Shown: positions 18,539 to 27,257, numbered from the stretch's first letter. The stretch: DNA of 64,000 nucleotides from Treponema sp. (GCA_017449285.1 JAFSJX010000098.1:1-64000), one strand, 5' to 3'. Program-made: numbers and translations. Notes: generated by a model not told the origin, from the sequence alone.

Positions 18539-18934
18539 TTGACGAAAACGGAGTTGAATGAATTAACGGAGAAAATTATAGGAGTTGCGATTGCAGTTCA
18601 TAAGGAACTTGGACCAGGACTTCTTGAAAAGGTCTACCAACGTTGCTTAAAAATTGCTCTTGAAGAAAACGGCTTATCTGTTAAATCTGAAGTTCCTGTA
18701 GATGTCATATTCCATGGAAAAAAGATTACTGATGAGGCTCTAAGAATTGATTTGCTTGTGGAAAACGGAGTCGTTTTAGAACTAAAATCAGTGACAAAAT
18801 TAACAGAACTGTTTAGAAAGCAGTTAGGCACATATTTGAAATTGGCGAACAAACCCTGTGGTTTGCTTATAAATTTTAATGAAGTATTGTTAAAAGACGG
18901 AATTGCTAGAGTCATGAACGGTTATCCTAAATGA
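18539..18934 (+). CDS. GxxExxY protein, PD-(D/E)XK-like
   Basis: A 131-aa protein of the GxxExxY family, assigned to the PD-(D/E)XK nuclease-like fold. The name motif is seen in LGPGLLEKVYQRC near residue 28-38, and the fold's D...ELK signature in LRIDLLVENGVVLELKSV. The likely start is a TTG at 18539, some 16 nt after AGGAGG; no ATG fits. The gene is AT-rich compared with hisG and hisB on either side and is bounded by inverted repeats, suggesting an insertion. Biochemical function is unknown for the family. It could be a selfish nuclease, a defence component or a domesticated factor; only the family is certain. Confidence 0.85.
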   Translation: MTKTELNELTEKIIGVAIAVHKELGPGLLEKVYQRCLKIALEENGLSVKSEVPVDVIFHGKKITDEALRIDLLVENGVVLELKSVTKLTELFRKQLGTYLKLANKPCGLLINFNEVLLKDGIARVMNGYPK

Positions 18935-18939
18935 TAATC

Positions 18940-18969
18940 TCTCTGTGAACTCTGTGTACTCTGTGAGGA
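18940..18969. repeat. Right boundary repeat of the GxxExxY element
   Basis: TCTCTGTG (18940-18947) and ACTCTGTGAGGA (18958-18969) mirror the left boundary, with a third CTCTGTG-like word between them. The AGGA at its end is the ribosome-binding site for hisB at 18977, so the repeat now drives hisB translation. Confidence 0.7.
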
Positions 18970-18976
18970 ATTTAAA

Positions 18977-19594
18977 ATGAGGACAGCGACAATCGAACGA
19001 AAGACTGGCGAAACACAGATTAGCCTTACGTTAAATCTTGACGGAACAGGAAAATGTTCCGTTAAAAATCCCATCGGTTTTTTTGACCACATGCTTCGCT
19101 CATTCTGCAAGCACGGACTGTTTGATTTGAGCGGCGAAATTACGGGCGACCTGAATGTGGACCAGCACCATACCATTGAAGACACTGGCATCGTTCTTGG
19201 CTCCTGCTTTGCCAAAGCCTTGGGAGACTGCGCCGGCATTTACCGTAGCGGCAGTTTTTTGTACCCCATGGACGAAGCCCTGCTCCGCGCCGCAGTTGAT
19301 TTTGGCGGTCGTCCGTTCCTTGTGTGCAATGCTGAACTGACGGGCATACCCCTTGTGTCGGCTGGCGATGACGGCAAAGAGTACAGTTTCCAGACAGACT
19401 GCTTTGAGGACTTTTGGAATGGTTTTGTGCAGACCGCAAAATGCAACCTGCACTTAGACACGATTCGTGGAAGAAGCGACCATCACAAAATGGAAGGGCT
19501 TTTCAAAGCCGCTGCCCGCGCAATTCGTGCCGCCGTAGAAATTGACCCGCGTCGCAACGGAGATGTTCCCAGCACAAAAGGCGTGATTGTATAA
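18977..19594 (+). CDS. hisB: Imidazoleglycerol-phosphate dehydratase
   Basis: A 205-aa monofunctional IGP dehydratase of histidine synthesis. It contains FFDHML near residue 35, the metal-binding HHTIED (about 59-64) and the second metal motif DHHKMEG near residue 164. Length fits the family. The start is fixed by GAGGA eight nt upstream, which is part of the boundary repeat of the GxxExxY element. It converges on the chemoreceptor gene, with only 10 nt between the two stops and no terminator visible. Confidence 0.95.
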   Translation: MRTATIERKTGETQISLTLNLDGTGKCSVKNPIGFFDHMLRSFCKHGLFDLSGEITGDLNVDQHHTIEDTGIVLGSCFAKALGDCAGIYRSGSFLYPMDEALLRAAVDFGGRPFLVCNAELTGIPLVSAGDDGKEYSFQTDCFEDFWNGFVQTAKCNLHLDTIRGRSDHHKMEGLFKAAARAIRAAVEIDPRRNGDVPSTKGVIV

Positions 19595-19604
19595 TAGAAT
19601 CCTG

Positions 19605-21767
19605 TTACACCTCAAATTGGTCAACTTGTTTTCCCATTTTGCCGATTGAATCTTCCATAAGCTTTGAGATTTCAGAAAGAGCCGTTCCTGCGCTGTTGAT
19701 TTTTGACGCACTCGCACTCATTTCGTTCATTCCCTGCTTCATGCTTGCGGTTTCATTCTGAAGGCGACCGATTTCTTCCATGATTGCGCGGCTGTCCTGA
19801 GACATTTCTTTTGAGGCATCCTGAACTTCCTGCGAACTTTCGTTCATTTCGTGAAGTGCATTCGTAATCTGCACAGAGCCTTTTTGCTCCTCTGTCATAG
19901 CCTTCTTTATCTGTCGAACAAGATTATCTGTATCATGAATCTCGTTTGCAAGTTGAGAATAGCCCTGCACTCCTCGCTGTGTCGCCTCGACAACGGTGCC
20001 AATCGTGGCTTGAATCTGGTTCAATTGGTCGCCAATTGTCTTTGACTGGGTACTTGAAGTCTCGGAAAGTTTTCGGATTTCGTCCGCAACAACGGCAAAT
20101 CCTTTGCCCGCCTCACCCGCATGAGCCGCCTCAATAGCGGCATTCATAGCAAGCAAATTAGTCTGTTCTGCAATTGATGCGATAACAGCGTTTGCTTCGC
20201 TTAGCAGTTTGGACTGATTCTCAATCGCGCTAATTTTTTCTTGAAGTTCGCTCTGAGTCTTTGCTCCGCTTTCGGCATCAGATTCAAGTTTTCCAAAAGA
20301 CAATGCCATTTTGTCAATCGATTGGTTCACTTCGCCGATGTTCCCAATCATCTGCTCAACTGCGTTTGAAGCCCCCCGAACCGCCTGTGCTTGTGCCGAA
20401 ACAAGACCTTCAAGCGATGAAATGCTATGCAAAATTTTATTCACACTGTCCGCAGTCTGAGAAACACTTTCCGTCTGAGAACCTAAGTCTTCGTTCATGC
20501 TGGAAATACTTGCGCTGATTTGCGTGATTGCCGCCATAGTTTCGTTCGTGGAAGTATTAAGCGTTTCACCCGCTTCGGTAAGCGTTCCTTTTGTCTGCTT
20601 CATGCTCCTGATAATTTCCTGCAATTTTTCGGAGAACATATTAAAACTTTCAGCAACATCACCAATCTCGTTTTTTGATTTAACGCTAATTCTTTGAGTA
20701 AGGTTTGCCTTTCCTTGTGCAATCTGCGCCGCATTCTCACTGATGTTGTTCCGTATTATTTTTAGAGGAAGAATAACTTTCCGCGTTACCAAGGCTGTTA
20801 CCAAAGCCACGATAATCGCAAAAATCACACAAATTGTTATCGTGGTCTGGAGCGTATGATAGAATGCCGCAAAAACAGTCACTTTTGGACAGAATGCAAC
20901 GATTTGATAGCCAGTCTTTTGATTCGTGACTTTTTTAGTAAGATAGGTACTGTAGTTTCCGCCTGGAACATTGATGATGCCGTCACTTTGAGAGGAAGAA
21001 AGAAATGTCACAAGGTCAGGAATTTCGACTTCCGAAACATTTTTGAAATTATTTTTACGGATTCCCGTATCAGCAAGAACAATACCGTCCTTCTGAAACA
21101 TCATAAAAAATGAACCTTCGCCCAGTTTCATTGCCTCAAGGATGGTGTTAAGCGTATCAAGCGATACTTCAATGGAAGAATTTCCGATGAATGTACCTGA
21201 ATTATCATAAACGCTTTTTGTAATTCCAACGACAGTCGCGCCCACGGTTGAAGCAAATGCGTCAGTAATCATCACCTTGCCATTACCTTTACTTGCAGTT
21301 TCATACCAGCCACGCTTGCGCGGGTCATAACCGCCGTTCATTGAACTATCAAAATTTGTAGCATAGCCACCCCATTTTGTGCCGATGTAAATTTCTGCGA
21401 TGTCTTTGTCACTGTTTGCAAAAGTCTTGCAGATTTTTCGGATTGCTTCTTCCGTAGGACTTTTTTCATATTCCAGAATCTGAATTGTTCCCGTCTCGTT
21501 CACAAATGAATGGATAGTATCGTCAGCATTTTTAACCTCAGCAGTATCGGAAAAAACCTGCAACTCCACTTCCTTTGCGCCAAAAAACATTGAGATTGAG
21601 TCAGAAAACTCGGAAAGAGCCGTGTCCGCACTCGAATAGAAATTATCAAAACAGTTTTTGAAAAAGAAAATTCCTGTAATTATTGAAGAAATTGCAACCA
21701 CAGCAAGAATGATAAGCGCAACACCGATAGAAAACTTTGTTGAGATTGATACCCTCTTTCTGTTCAT
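19605..21767 (-). CDS. Methyl-accepting chemotaxis protein with Cache sensor
   Basis: A 720-aa chemoreceptor. One membrane segment (about 12-34) is followed by a long extracytoplasmic region with the double-Cache pattern ([21 protein letters not shown] near 150), a second membrane segment (about 305-328), a HAMP domain and a signalling domain. The conserved hairpin tip appears as [37 protein letters not shown] in segments near residue 540-575. It relays a small-molecule signal to the CheA/CheW array. It has its own promoter and a GGAG 7 nt before the ATG. The ligand is unknown; being near the sugar locus does not prove sugar sensing. Confidence 0.92.
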   Translation of the reverse strand: MNRKRVSISTKFSIGVALIILAVVAISSIITGIFFFKNCFDNFYSSADTALSEFSDSISMFFGAKEVELQVFSDTAEVKNADDTIHSFVNETGTIQILEYEKSPTEEAIRKICKTFANSDKDIAEIYIGTKWGGYATNFDSSMNGGYDPRKRGWYETASKGNGKVMITDAFASTVGATVVGITKSVYDNSGTFIGNSSIEVSLDTLNTILEAMKLGEGSFFMMFQKDGIVLADTGIRKNNFKNVSEVEIPDLVTFLSSSQSDGIINVPGGNYSTYLTKKVTNQKTGYQIVAFCPKVTVFAAFYHTLQTTITICVIFAIIVALVTALVTRKVILPLKIIRNNISENAAQIAQGKANLTQRISVKSKNEIGDVAESFNMFSEKLQEIIRSMKQTKGTLTEAGETLNTSTNETMAAITQISASISSMNEDLGSQTESVSQTADSVNKILHSISSLEGLVSAQAQAVRGASNAVEQMIGNIGEVNQSIDKMALSFGKLESDAESGAKTQSELQEKISAIENQSKLLSEANAVIASIAEQTNLLAMNAAIEAAHAGEAGKGFAVVADEIRKLSETSSTQSKTIGDQLNQIQATIGTVVEATQRGVQGYSQLANEIHDTDNLVRQIKKAMTEEQKGSVQITNALHEMNESSQEVQDASKEMSQDSRAIMEEIGRLQNETASMKQGMNEMSASASKINSAGTALSEISKLMEDSIGKMGKQVDQFEV

Positions 21768-21786
21768 TTAAAACTCCATGGTACTA

Positions 21787-21815
21787 ATTTTATAATAGGT
21801 ATGGTAAATTTTCAA
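21787..21815 (-). promoter_or_regulatory. Promoter of the chemoreceptor gene
   Basis: On the minus strand TTGAAA (21810-21815) and TAAAAT (21787-21792) are 17 nt apart, ahead of the GGAG and ATG of the chemoreceptor gene. Confidence 0.55.
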
Positions 21816-21823
21816 GTTTTTTT

Positions 21824-21855
21824 TTATGGCGCACCTGTTGCTTATGGCGCACCTG
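21824..21855. repeat. Tandem 18-bp direct repeat
   Basis: TTATGGCGCACCTG occurs at 21824-21837 and again at 21842-21855, giving an 18-nt period. It lies just upstream of the chemoreceptor promoter. Purpose unknown. Confidence 0.7.
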
Positions 21856-21881
21856 CTTGTATTTTTCCGCGCTCACTCCGC

Positions 21882-21900
21882 TAGTCGGTTCAAGTCCGAT
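21882..21900 (+). repeat. Inverted 19-nt copy of the tRNA-Ala T-arm
   Basis: Nineteen nt beginning TAGTCGGTTCAAG are identical to the T-arm of the tRNA-Ala at 22021-22094 but lie on the opposite strand, some 140 nt away. It may be a tRNA fragment left by recombination or integration. Confidence 0.7.
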
Positions 21901-21936
21901 AACGGTTTAAAACAAAAAAGGAATGAGAAAAAAGCG

Positions 21937-21985
21937 AGCGCACAGGACGTGCGCTGAAAAGCCATGACAGAAACGAAGTTTCTGT
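21937..21985. repeat. Two adjacent intergenic hairpins
   Basis: AGCGCAC-AGGAC-GTGCGCT (21937-21955) and ACAGAAAC-GAA-GTTTCTGT (21967-21985) are perfect stems with purine-rich loops. With the tRNA terminator next to them they form a row of three hairpins. There is no T tract after these two, so they are not simple terminators. Confidence 0.6.
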
Positions 21986-21987
21986 TA

Positions 21988-22021
21988 AAATAAAAACTGG
22001 CACGGATGCCAGTTTTTATTT
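21988..22021 (-). terminator. Terminator of tRNA-Ala
   Basis: A perfect 15-bp stem (21988-22002 with 22007-22021) with a CGGA-type loop directly follows the 3' end of the tRNA on the minus strand. The A/T-rich base of the stem gives the T run. Confidence 0.75.
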
Positions 22022-22094
22022 GGAGACGATCGGACTTGAACCGACTACCTTTTGAATGCCATTCAAACGCTCTAGCCAGGTGAGCTACGCCCCC
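22021..22094 (-). tRNA. tRNA-Ala (GGC anticodon)
   Basis: Read on the minus strand, the 74-nt sequence folds as a standard cloverleaf: acceptor GGGGGCG with CGTCTCC and discriminator A, D-stem GCTC/GAGC, anticodon stem TTTGA/TCAAA with loop ATGGCAT, and T-arm GTCGG-TTCAAGT-CCGAT. The anticodon is GGC, reading GCC and GCU alanine codons. The third acceptor pair is G-U, the identity element of alanine tRNA. CCA is not encoded. Confidence 0.93.
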
Positions 22095-22106
22095 CGAAGT
22101 GATACT

Positions 22107-22136
22107 ATCATAACAAAAAAAGCCGTCCTCCGTCAA
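22107..22136 (-). promoter_or_regulatory. tRNA-Ala promoter nested in a terminator
   Basis: On the minus strand TTGACG (22131-22136) and TATGAT (22107-22112) are 18 nt apart. The -35 is formed by the loop of the upstream gene's terminator hairpin. Confidence 0.6.
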
Positions 22137-22146
22137 GAGAACGACT
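22115..22146 (-). terminator. Terminator of the small membrane protein gene
   Basis: A 10-bp stem with two G-U pairs in RNA (22121-22130 with 22137-22146) and a 6-nt loop is followed by seven T on the minus strand. Confidence 0.75.
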
Positions 22147-22184
22147 TATGTATTCATAAACTGCGGCATACATACCGCTACAGA

Positions 22185-22631
22185 TTATGCTGCCTTTTTA
22201 TTGGCCAACGGATGCTGAATCGTGATTGCAGAATGAATAAGTGCAACAAGAGCAAGTGTCATTCCGGCAAAGGCGATGAAAGAACCGACAAAAAGCCAGC
22301 CAAACAATGAATATTCATTATCTGCGCAATACAGCATCATTGAAACTGTAAATGCGATACCAAATGCCGCGCCAATCAGCCATGCCAAAAAGTCACCAAC
22401 TACAAAATCGGTAACGAAGTATAAAATGATTCCTGCAAGTGCGGCAAGCCAAACGACAACTGCAAATGTAGATATATATGCAATTCCCGGCTGATTAAAG
22501 AAAGAGGCCGCGCTAAAAACATTCATCACGCCTTCTTCTTGCTCACGAACAAAAGGAATAAGCAATCCAATAAACGTTGCCACCATTCCAATCAAATACA
22601 TCATACGGTCTTTTGATTTTTTCAGTTTCAT
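22185..22631 (-). CDS. Small four-helix membrane protein, unknown
   Basis: A 148-aa hydrophobic protein with four predicted membrane helices (about 10-28, 50-72, 77-100, 108-132) and short charged ends (MKLKKSKDR at the start, ANKKAA at the end). I do not recognise a family. GGAG lies 7 nt ahead of the ATG, a promoter and a terminator bracket it, so it is a single-gene unit. The promoter reads GTGGAC-N17-TATAAT on the minus strand (22693-22721). The long leader holds a small hairpin (AGAATC-AAA-GATTCT). Confidence 0.7.
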   Translation of the reverse strand: MKLKKSKDRMMYLIGMVATFIGLLIPFVREQEEGVMNVFSAASFFNQPGIAYISTFAVVVWLAALAGIILYFVTDFVVGDFLAWLIGAAFGIAFTVSMMLYCADNEYSLFGWLFVGSFIAFAGMTLALVALIHSAITIQHPLANKKAA

Positions 22632-22692
22632 ATTAACTCCATATCTAGAATCAAAGATTCTTAAATCTTTAATTCAAAAATTTACCACTTCT

Positions 22693-22721
22693 ATTATATA
22701 CGATTCTCGCAGAAAGTCCAC
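22693..22721 (-). promoter_or_regulatory. Promoter of the four-helix protein gene
   Basis: On the minus strand TATAAT (22693-22698) has a weak -35 GTGGAC (22716-22721) at a 17-nt distance. Confidence 0.5.
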
Positions 22722-22763
22722 AAAAAAATATATTTTTTTTTCATTCCTAAATTTGAATTTATC

Positions 22764-22772
22764 TGTTATACT
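22764..22772 (+). promoter_or_regulatory. Extended -10 of the SpoIIE phosphatase gene
   Basis: TGT-TATACT ends 5 nt before the GTG start at 22778. There is no room for a ribosome-binding site, so the transcript is probably leaderless. Confidence 0.55.
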
Positions 22773-22777
22773 ATTTT

Positions 22778-24967
22778 GTGTGCATTATCAAAAATAGGAC
22801 AAGTATACTTTTTTTCTCGTGTCTGCTGATGCTGTCCTTCAATTCGTGTAAATATGGTGCTTTGTTGCATTCTCCGCGGATTGAAGTTGGCAATATGATG
22901 TATTATCTTGAGACAACCGCAGAGTCACCTTTGTCCGATGCACAAAAACATTATGCTGACTTTAAAAAATTAGATGACAAATCCACGCAGAATCTTCGTC
23001 ATGTTTTGGGAGAAGGCAAACATTATGTGTGGATTCGCATAGAATTTGAGATTCCCCCTGAATTTAGAAATCAGTCGCTTTCTATGGTTATTCCTCACCT
23101 AAAATTTGCCGAGCGTCTCTATTGCAATAATATGCTTATTTCCCAGCAGGGCAATTTTCCGCCCAACGAAATGTCCACGTTGTTTCAAGCGCATTTTTTC
23201 AGTTTTCCTAGAGGAGTTCTTCGTCAGGAAGGAATAAATACCATCTATATAAAAATTTTCGCGCTCGGAAAAGCAGGCATATCATCTCATTCATTTATTC
23301 AGCCGGTTAATTTTGGCTTTGCAAATTATGACGCAATCAATTTTCATCATACGCGCATCTATATGCTTTTGGTGGGAATCCTGTTTTTTACGTTCCTGCT
23401 GTATATGAGTTTCTACTTGAATCTGCCGACTTTTAAGGAATTCAGGGATTTTGCCATCGTCAATATTTGTACGTCCATTTTTATCATTCCGTTTTTTGCC
23501 ACGGAACTTCCGATGTATACAAACAACGACATACCGTTCCTGCCGTTCATAAAAAGTACGCTCTGTATTCAGCCATATTTTATCATCTATTTTGCCGCGC
23601 TGTTTGCGATGGATTTTCAGCAGATAAAATTTTCTCCACAGATAGAACTTATCCGCCGTCTTATCCTTGCCTTTCAAGTAATTGTGACCGCCTGTATGCC
23701 GACATTTGAAGGATTGGTAAAAATTGCGCCGCTTATGCTGACTCTGCTTCTTGTACAGGGATGTTTTGCGGCGTTCTATGTGATACGAAATTTTCTGCAC
23801 AAAAAAACAAGACGACTTGCCGTTCAGTTTTCGTTAGGATTTTTGCCGCTAGCCTTGACAGTAACTCTTGATTTGATTCTTCGCGCATACGATAATACGC
23901 AGACCTACCCATATTTTTCCATTTTCGGCTGGCTGTTTGTGATTACGACGTTCATCCTGATTCTTTCTACAAAATTTGCGCATATTTATAGAAAAAGCGA
24001 GCAGTTATCTGACCATTTGCAGGAAGAGGTGGATATTCGTACCCGAGATTTGCAGGGCGCAAACTATGAGCTTTCCATTCTGAATGAACGGCTTGAAAAA
24101 GAAAAGTTCCGCGCGGACTTGGATTTGCAGATGGCTTCCATCGTGCAGCAACGATTTTTTCCCCAGCCAAACAAACGATTCAGAGGTTGGGAACTTTCTA
24201 TCTATTATAATCAGCAAGCGATTGTTTCCGGCGACCTGTACGATTATTACGCAGAAAAAGGTATCTTAAATGGTCTTTCTCTCTTTGATGTGTCCGGGCA
24301 TGGTCTTTCCGCAGGACTGGTGACAATGCTTTCAAAAAATATCATCGGTCACGCATTTCAGAAAGGCTTTAGCGAAAAAGAGCCGATTGATAAAATCCTC
24401 ACCAGAATCAACAACATCATCCTGTACGAAAAGGGAGAGATTGACAATTATCTTACCGGACTTCTGTGCCGTTTTGAAGAGGACGAAAAATCGGGCAACA
24501 TCAAAGTGGAACTCGGAAACGCCGGTCATCCGTACCCGCTCAAATACAGTGCGCAAGACAATCAGATTTACGAGATTACAGGAAACGATGGAAAGCAACA
24601 TTACGGTGCAATCGGCATGGAAGGAATTGAGATTTCTTTTGCAAAGTCAGATTTCGTTATGGCAGAAGGCGATATTTTGGTCTGCTATACTGACGGACTG
24701 AAAGAAGCATCTAACGCACAGTACGAACAATTTGGTCTGGAAAATATCAAACGAATTATCAAGGCGAACAGCGAAAAATCTGCGAATGAAATACTTGACC
24801 TGCTGACCAAACAACTGTTTGCCTTTATAGGAAAAAAGCCGCTCGAAGACGACATTACGATTATCATTGCAAAACGCATTAGTTCCGTTGATTTTGTTCC
24901 CGAAGATGATGAAGACCACATCGCATCCACAGGAATTATCAATGAACTTCTTCCAGTAGACGAATAA
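22778..24967 (+). CDS. Membrane-bound SpoIIE-type PP2C serine phosphatase with 7TM sensor
   Basis: A 729-aa receptor phosphatase. The N-terminus is a signal or lipoprotein segment (LSFNSC near residue 24), then an extracytoplasmic jelly-roll domain to about 185, seven membrane helices (about 188-400), a coiled coil, and a PP2C/SpoIIE domain from about 450. Catalytic motifs: VSGDLYDYY, LFDVSGHGLSAG, LGNAGHPYPL, CYTDGLKEASN and EDDITIIIAKR, with the Asp residues that bind metal. It probably dephosphorylates an anti-sigma-factor antagonist in a partner-switching pathway; no such partner is in the window. The start is a GTG just after an extended -10, thus likely leaderless. The malic enzyme gene follows at once with its own -10. 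Confidence 0.88.
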   Translation: MCIIKNRTSILFFSCLLMLSFNSCKYGALLHSPRIEVGNMMYYLETTAESPLSDAQKHYADFKKLDDKSTQNLRHVLGEGKHYVWIRIEFEIPPEFRNQSLSMVIPHLKFAERLYCNNMLISQQGNFPPNEMSTLFQAHFFSFPRGVLRQEGINTIYIKIFALGKAGISSHSFIQPVNFGFANYDAINFHHTRIYMLLVGILFFTFLLYMSFYLNLPTFKEFRDFAIVNICTSIFIIPFFATELPMYTNNDIPFLPFIKSTLCIQPYFIIYFAALFAMDFQQIKFSPQIELIRRLILAFQVIVTACMPTFEGLVKIAPLMLTLLLVQGCFAAFYVIRNFLHKKTRRLAVQFSLGFLPLALTVTLDLILRAYDNTQTYPYFSIFGWLFVITTFILILSTKFAHIYRKSEQLSDHLQEEVDIRTRDLQGANYELSILNERLEKEKFRADLDLQMASIVQQRFFPQPNKRFRGWELSIYYNQQAIVSGDLYDYYAEKGILNGLSLFDVSGHGLSAGLVTMLSKNIIGHAFQKGFSEKEPIDKILTRINNIILYEKGEIDNYLTGLLCRFEEDEKSGNIKVELGNAGHPYPLKYSAQDNQIYEITGNDGKQHYGAIGMEGIEISFAKSDFVMAEGDILVCYTDGLKEASNAQYEQFGLENIKRIIKANSEKSANEILDLLTKQLFAFIGKKPLEDDITIIIAKRISSVDFVPEDDEDHIASTGIINELLPVDE

Positions 24968-24970
24968 TTT

Positions 24971-24979
24971 TGCTATACT
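24971..24979 (+). promoter_or_regulatory. Extended -10 of the malic enzyme gene
   Basis: TGC-TATACT ends 7 nt before the ATG at 24987. There is no ribosome-binding site, in line with a leaderless transcript. Confidence 0.55.
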
Positions 24980-24986
24980 TTTTGAT

Positions 24987-26165
24987 ATGAGTACAATTTA
25001 CGAAAAAGCATTGGAAAAACATAGTGAATGGCAGGGCAAAATTTCTACTGAATTGAAAATGCCCCTTGAAACTCGTGATGATTTGTCTACAGCATACACT
25101 CCGGGCGTTGCCGAGCCTTGCCGACAGATTCATAAAAATCCTGATGATGTGTACAAATACACTTGGAAAGGAAACACAATCGCCGTTGTTTCGGACGGAA
25201 CGGCTGTTTTGGGATTGGGCGACATCGGTCCTGCGGCGGGGCTTCCTGTAATGGAAGGAAAATGCGTTCTTTTTAAGAAATTCGCCGGCGTTGATGCCGT
25301 TCCGCTTTGCATCGACACGAAGGACCCGAAAAAAATTATCGAATTCTGCAAGCAGATTGCACCGACTTTCGGCGGCATCAATCTGGAAGACATTTCCGCG
25401 CCCCGCTGCGTAGAAATTGAGCGCACACTTATTAAAGAATTGGACATTCCTGTTTTCCACGATGACCAGCACGGAACTGCAATTGTCGTTACGGCGGCAA
25501 TCATGAACGCGCTCAAAGTGGCTGGCAAAAAAGCTGAGGACTGTACACTGGTCGTTTCTGGAGCAGGAGCGGCGGGTTCTTCTATCATCCGTATGCTGCA
25601 CAAATTCGGAATCGGAAAGATTTACGCCTTCAACATCAATGGAATCATTATAAAGGAAGATTACGACAAATATGACTTTTTGACCAAGGAACTCACCGAA
25701 ATCACCAATCCTGACAACCGCCGCATGACGATGAAAGAAGCGATGGTGGGTGCGGATATTTTTGTGGGTGTCTCAGCTCCAAATCTCGTGAGCGAAGAAA
25801 TGGTCAAATCAATGGCACCAAAGTCAATTGTCTTTGCAATGGCAAACCCGGAGCCTGAAATCACTTACGAAAAGGCAAAAGCTGCCGGTGCCTACATCAT
25901 CGGAACAGGCAGAAGCGACTATCCGAACCAAATCAACAACATCCTTGCTTTCCCAGGACTTTTCCGTGGCGCGCTTGACTGCCGAGCAAGCAAAATCACC
26001 GAAGAAATGAAAATCGCCGCTTCCCGTGGATTGGCTTCCCTCATTTCCGATGAAGAACTTGGCCCTGACATGATTATTCCTGGTGCTTTTGACGAGCGGG
26101 TTGCAAAAACTGTCGCAAAAGCCGTCGCCGATGAGGCAAGAAAAGCAGGACTGGCAAGAGCGTAA
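24987..26165 (+). CDS. NAD(P)-dependent malic enzyme
   Basis: A 392-aa malic enzyme of the short bacterial type, converting malate to pyruvate and CO2 with reduction of NAD or NADP. Seen are the N-terminal YTPGVAEPC motif (about 34-42), the substrate and metal site VFHDDQHGTAIV (about 155-166), and the dinucleotide fold VVSGAGAAGSSI (about 190-201). Length matches the family. It links C4 acids to pyruvate in a fermentative cell. No Shine-Dalgarno is present; the -10 is 7 nt from the ATG. It converges with the 4Fe-4S gene, with 25 nt between. Confidence 0.95.
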   Translation: MSTIYEKALEKHSEWQGKISTELKMPLETRDDLSTAYTPGVAEPCRQIHKNPDDVYKYTWKGNTIAVVSDGTAVLGLGDIGPAAGLPVMEGKCVLFKKFAGVDAVPLCIDTKDPKKIIEFCKQIAPTFGGINLEDISAPRCVEIERTLIKELDIPVFHDDQHGTAIVVTAAIMNALKVAGKKAEDCTLVVSGAGAAGSSIIRMLHKFGIGKIYAFNINGIIIKEDYDKYDFLTKELTEITNPDNRRMTMKEAMVGADIFVGVSAPNLVSEEMVKSMAPKSIVFAMANPEPEITYEKAKAAGAYIIGTGRSDYPNQINNILAFPGLFRGALDCRASKITEEMKIAASRGLASLISDEELGPDMIIPGAFDERVAKTVAKAVADEARKAGLARA

Positions 26166-26190
26166 GGGCAAGATGCATGGGATGAGCAAA

Positions 26191-27033
26191 TTACAGTTTT
26201 ATCGCCCCATGCGGACAAGCCGCTTTGCACTCTCCGCAGCGGATGCAGTCCATTGAGTTGGGCTTTTGCCACACGGGAATGTCGAGCTTGCAGATTTTCT
26301 GGCATGCGCCACATTGAGTGCATTTTGTTATGTCGATTTTGAAACGGTAGAAGGAGATTTTGTTGAATATGCCGTAAATTGCACCGAGCGGGCAGACATA
26401 GCGGCAGAACGGGCGGTAGATTATTATTGAAGAAAGCAGCGTGACGGCGAGAATCGCAATTTTCCAGCGGAAGATGAAGCCCGCCGCCCCGCGCATGGCA
26501 GAATTGAGCAATACGAGCGGAATTCCGCCTTCAAGAGTTCCGACCGGGCAGACCCACTTGCAGAACCACGGCTCGCCAAGCCCTGTGAAATCAGCCACGA
26601 ATGCGGGAAGCAGAATCACGAACACGGCGAGAAACACGAAACGAAGATGTCGCAAGGCTTTTTCGCCCGGAAGACGGCGGATTTTTTTGACGAATGGGAT
26701 TTTATAAAGCAAATCCTGAATCAGCCCGAACGGACACAAAAATCCGCAGACAAAGCGGCCGAGTGCCGTTCCGAAAATCACGAGCAACCCCACGACATAC
26801 ATAGAAATGCGATACTCTCGTGCGTTAAGCGTTGCCTGAAGCGAGCCAATCGGACATGCGCCTAACGCACCGGGACAGGAATAGCAGTTCATGCCCGGAA
26901 CGCATACAAGTTTTGTGCTGCCAGTGAAAATCTCGCCGTGAGCAAAGCCCTTGATGTAGCCGTTCGAGAGCGCGGCAAAACAGGCTTGGATTATGAGACG
27001 GATTTTTCTGTGTTTTGAAAGCGCGTTTTTCAT
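26191..27033 (-). CDS. NapH/RnfB-like membrane 4Fe-4S protein
   Basis: A 280-aa membrane ferredoxin-type protein. It has several membrane helices (about 75-95, 125-145, 180-205), Cys-rich loops typical of the NapH/NosR/CcoG group (CGFLCPFGLIQD, CKWVCPVGTLEGG, CRYVCPLGAIYG) and a C-terminal pair of 4Fe-4S motifs (CTQCGACQKIC near 243 and CIRCGECKAACP near 263). It would carry electrons across or along the inner membrane. The neighbour upstream is a CD1871A-type CXXC protein (1-nt gap), and the likely third partner, a TlpA thioredoxin, lies beyond the restriction island. Redox relay to extracytoplasmic thioredoxin is inference. Confidence 0.85.
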   Translation of the reverse strand: MKNALSKHRKIRLIIQACFAALSNGYIKGFAHGEIFTGSTKLVCVPGMNCYSCPGALGACPIGSLQATLNAREYRISMYVVGLLVIFGTALGRFVCGFLCPFGLIQDLLYKIPFVKKIRRLPGEKALRHLRFVFLAVFVILLPAFVADFTGLGEPWFCKWVCPVGTLEGGIPLVLLNSAMRGAAGFIFRWKIAILAVTLLSSIIIYRPFCRYVCPLGAIYGIFNKISFYRFKIDITKCTQCGACQKICKLDIPVWQKPNSMDCIRCGECKAACPHGAIKL

Positions 27034-27034
27034 T

Positions 27035-27250
27035 TCAGCCTATCCCTATGCACTCCATGCAGATTCTCGTGGCCTTGTTGAAGACCGTGACCGCCTCGCC
27101 ACGGAAGATGCCTGCGATAACGAGGGCGATTCCGATGATGAGCGAGATGATTGCGATGATTCTGGGGCGTTTTGTGCTGGACACTTGATTTGGGCTGTGT
27201 TCAACTCGCTGTGGATTTATCGTGTTTTTATAGTGCTTTTGCAATTTCAT
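27035..27250 (-). CDS. CD1871A-family CXXC motif protein
   Basis: A 71-aa protein with one membrane helix (about 30-49) and a C-terminal CMECIGIG, the CXXC signature of the CD1871A family. The start at 27250 lies 7 nt after the hsdR stop; its ribosome-binding purines (GAGGAAGAGTAGG) are the last codons of hsdR. The gene is therefore translationally tied to the restriction island, though its function belongs with the 4Fe-4S gene that follows. Family role unknown; a small redox shuttle is plausible. Confidence 0.8.
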   Translation of the reverse strand: MKLQKHYKNTINPQRVEHSPNQVSSTKRPRIIAIISLIIGIALVIAGIFRGEAVTVFNKATRICMECIGIG

Positions 27251-27257
27251 GAGTTAC

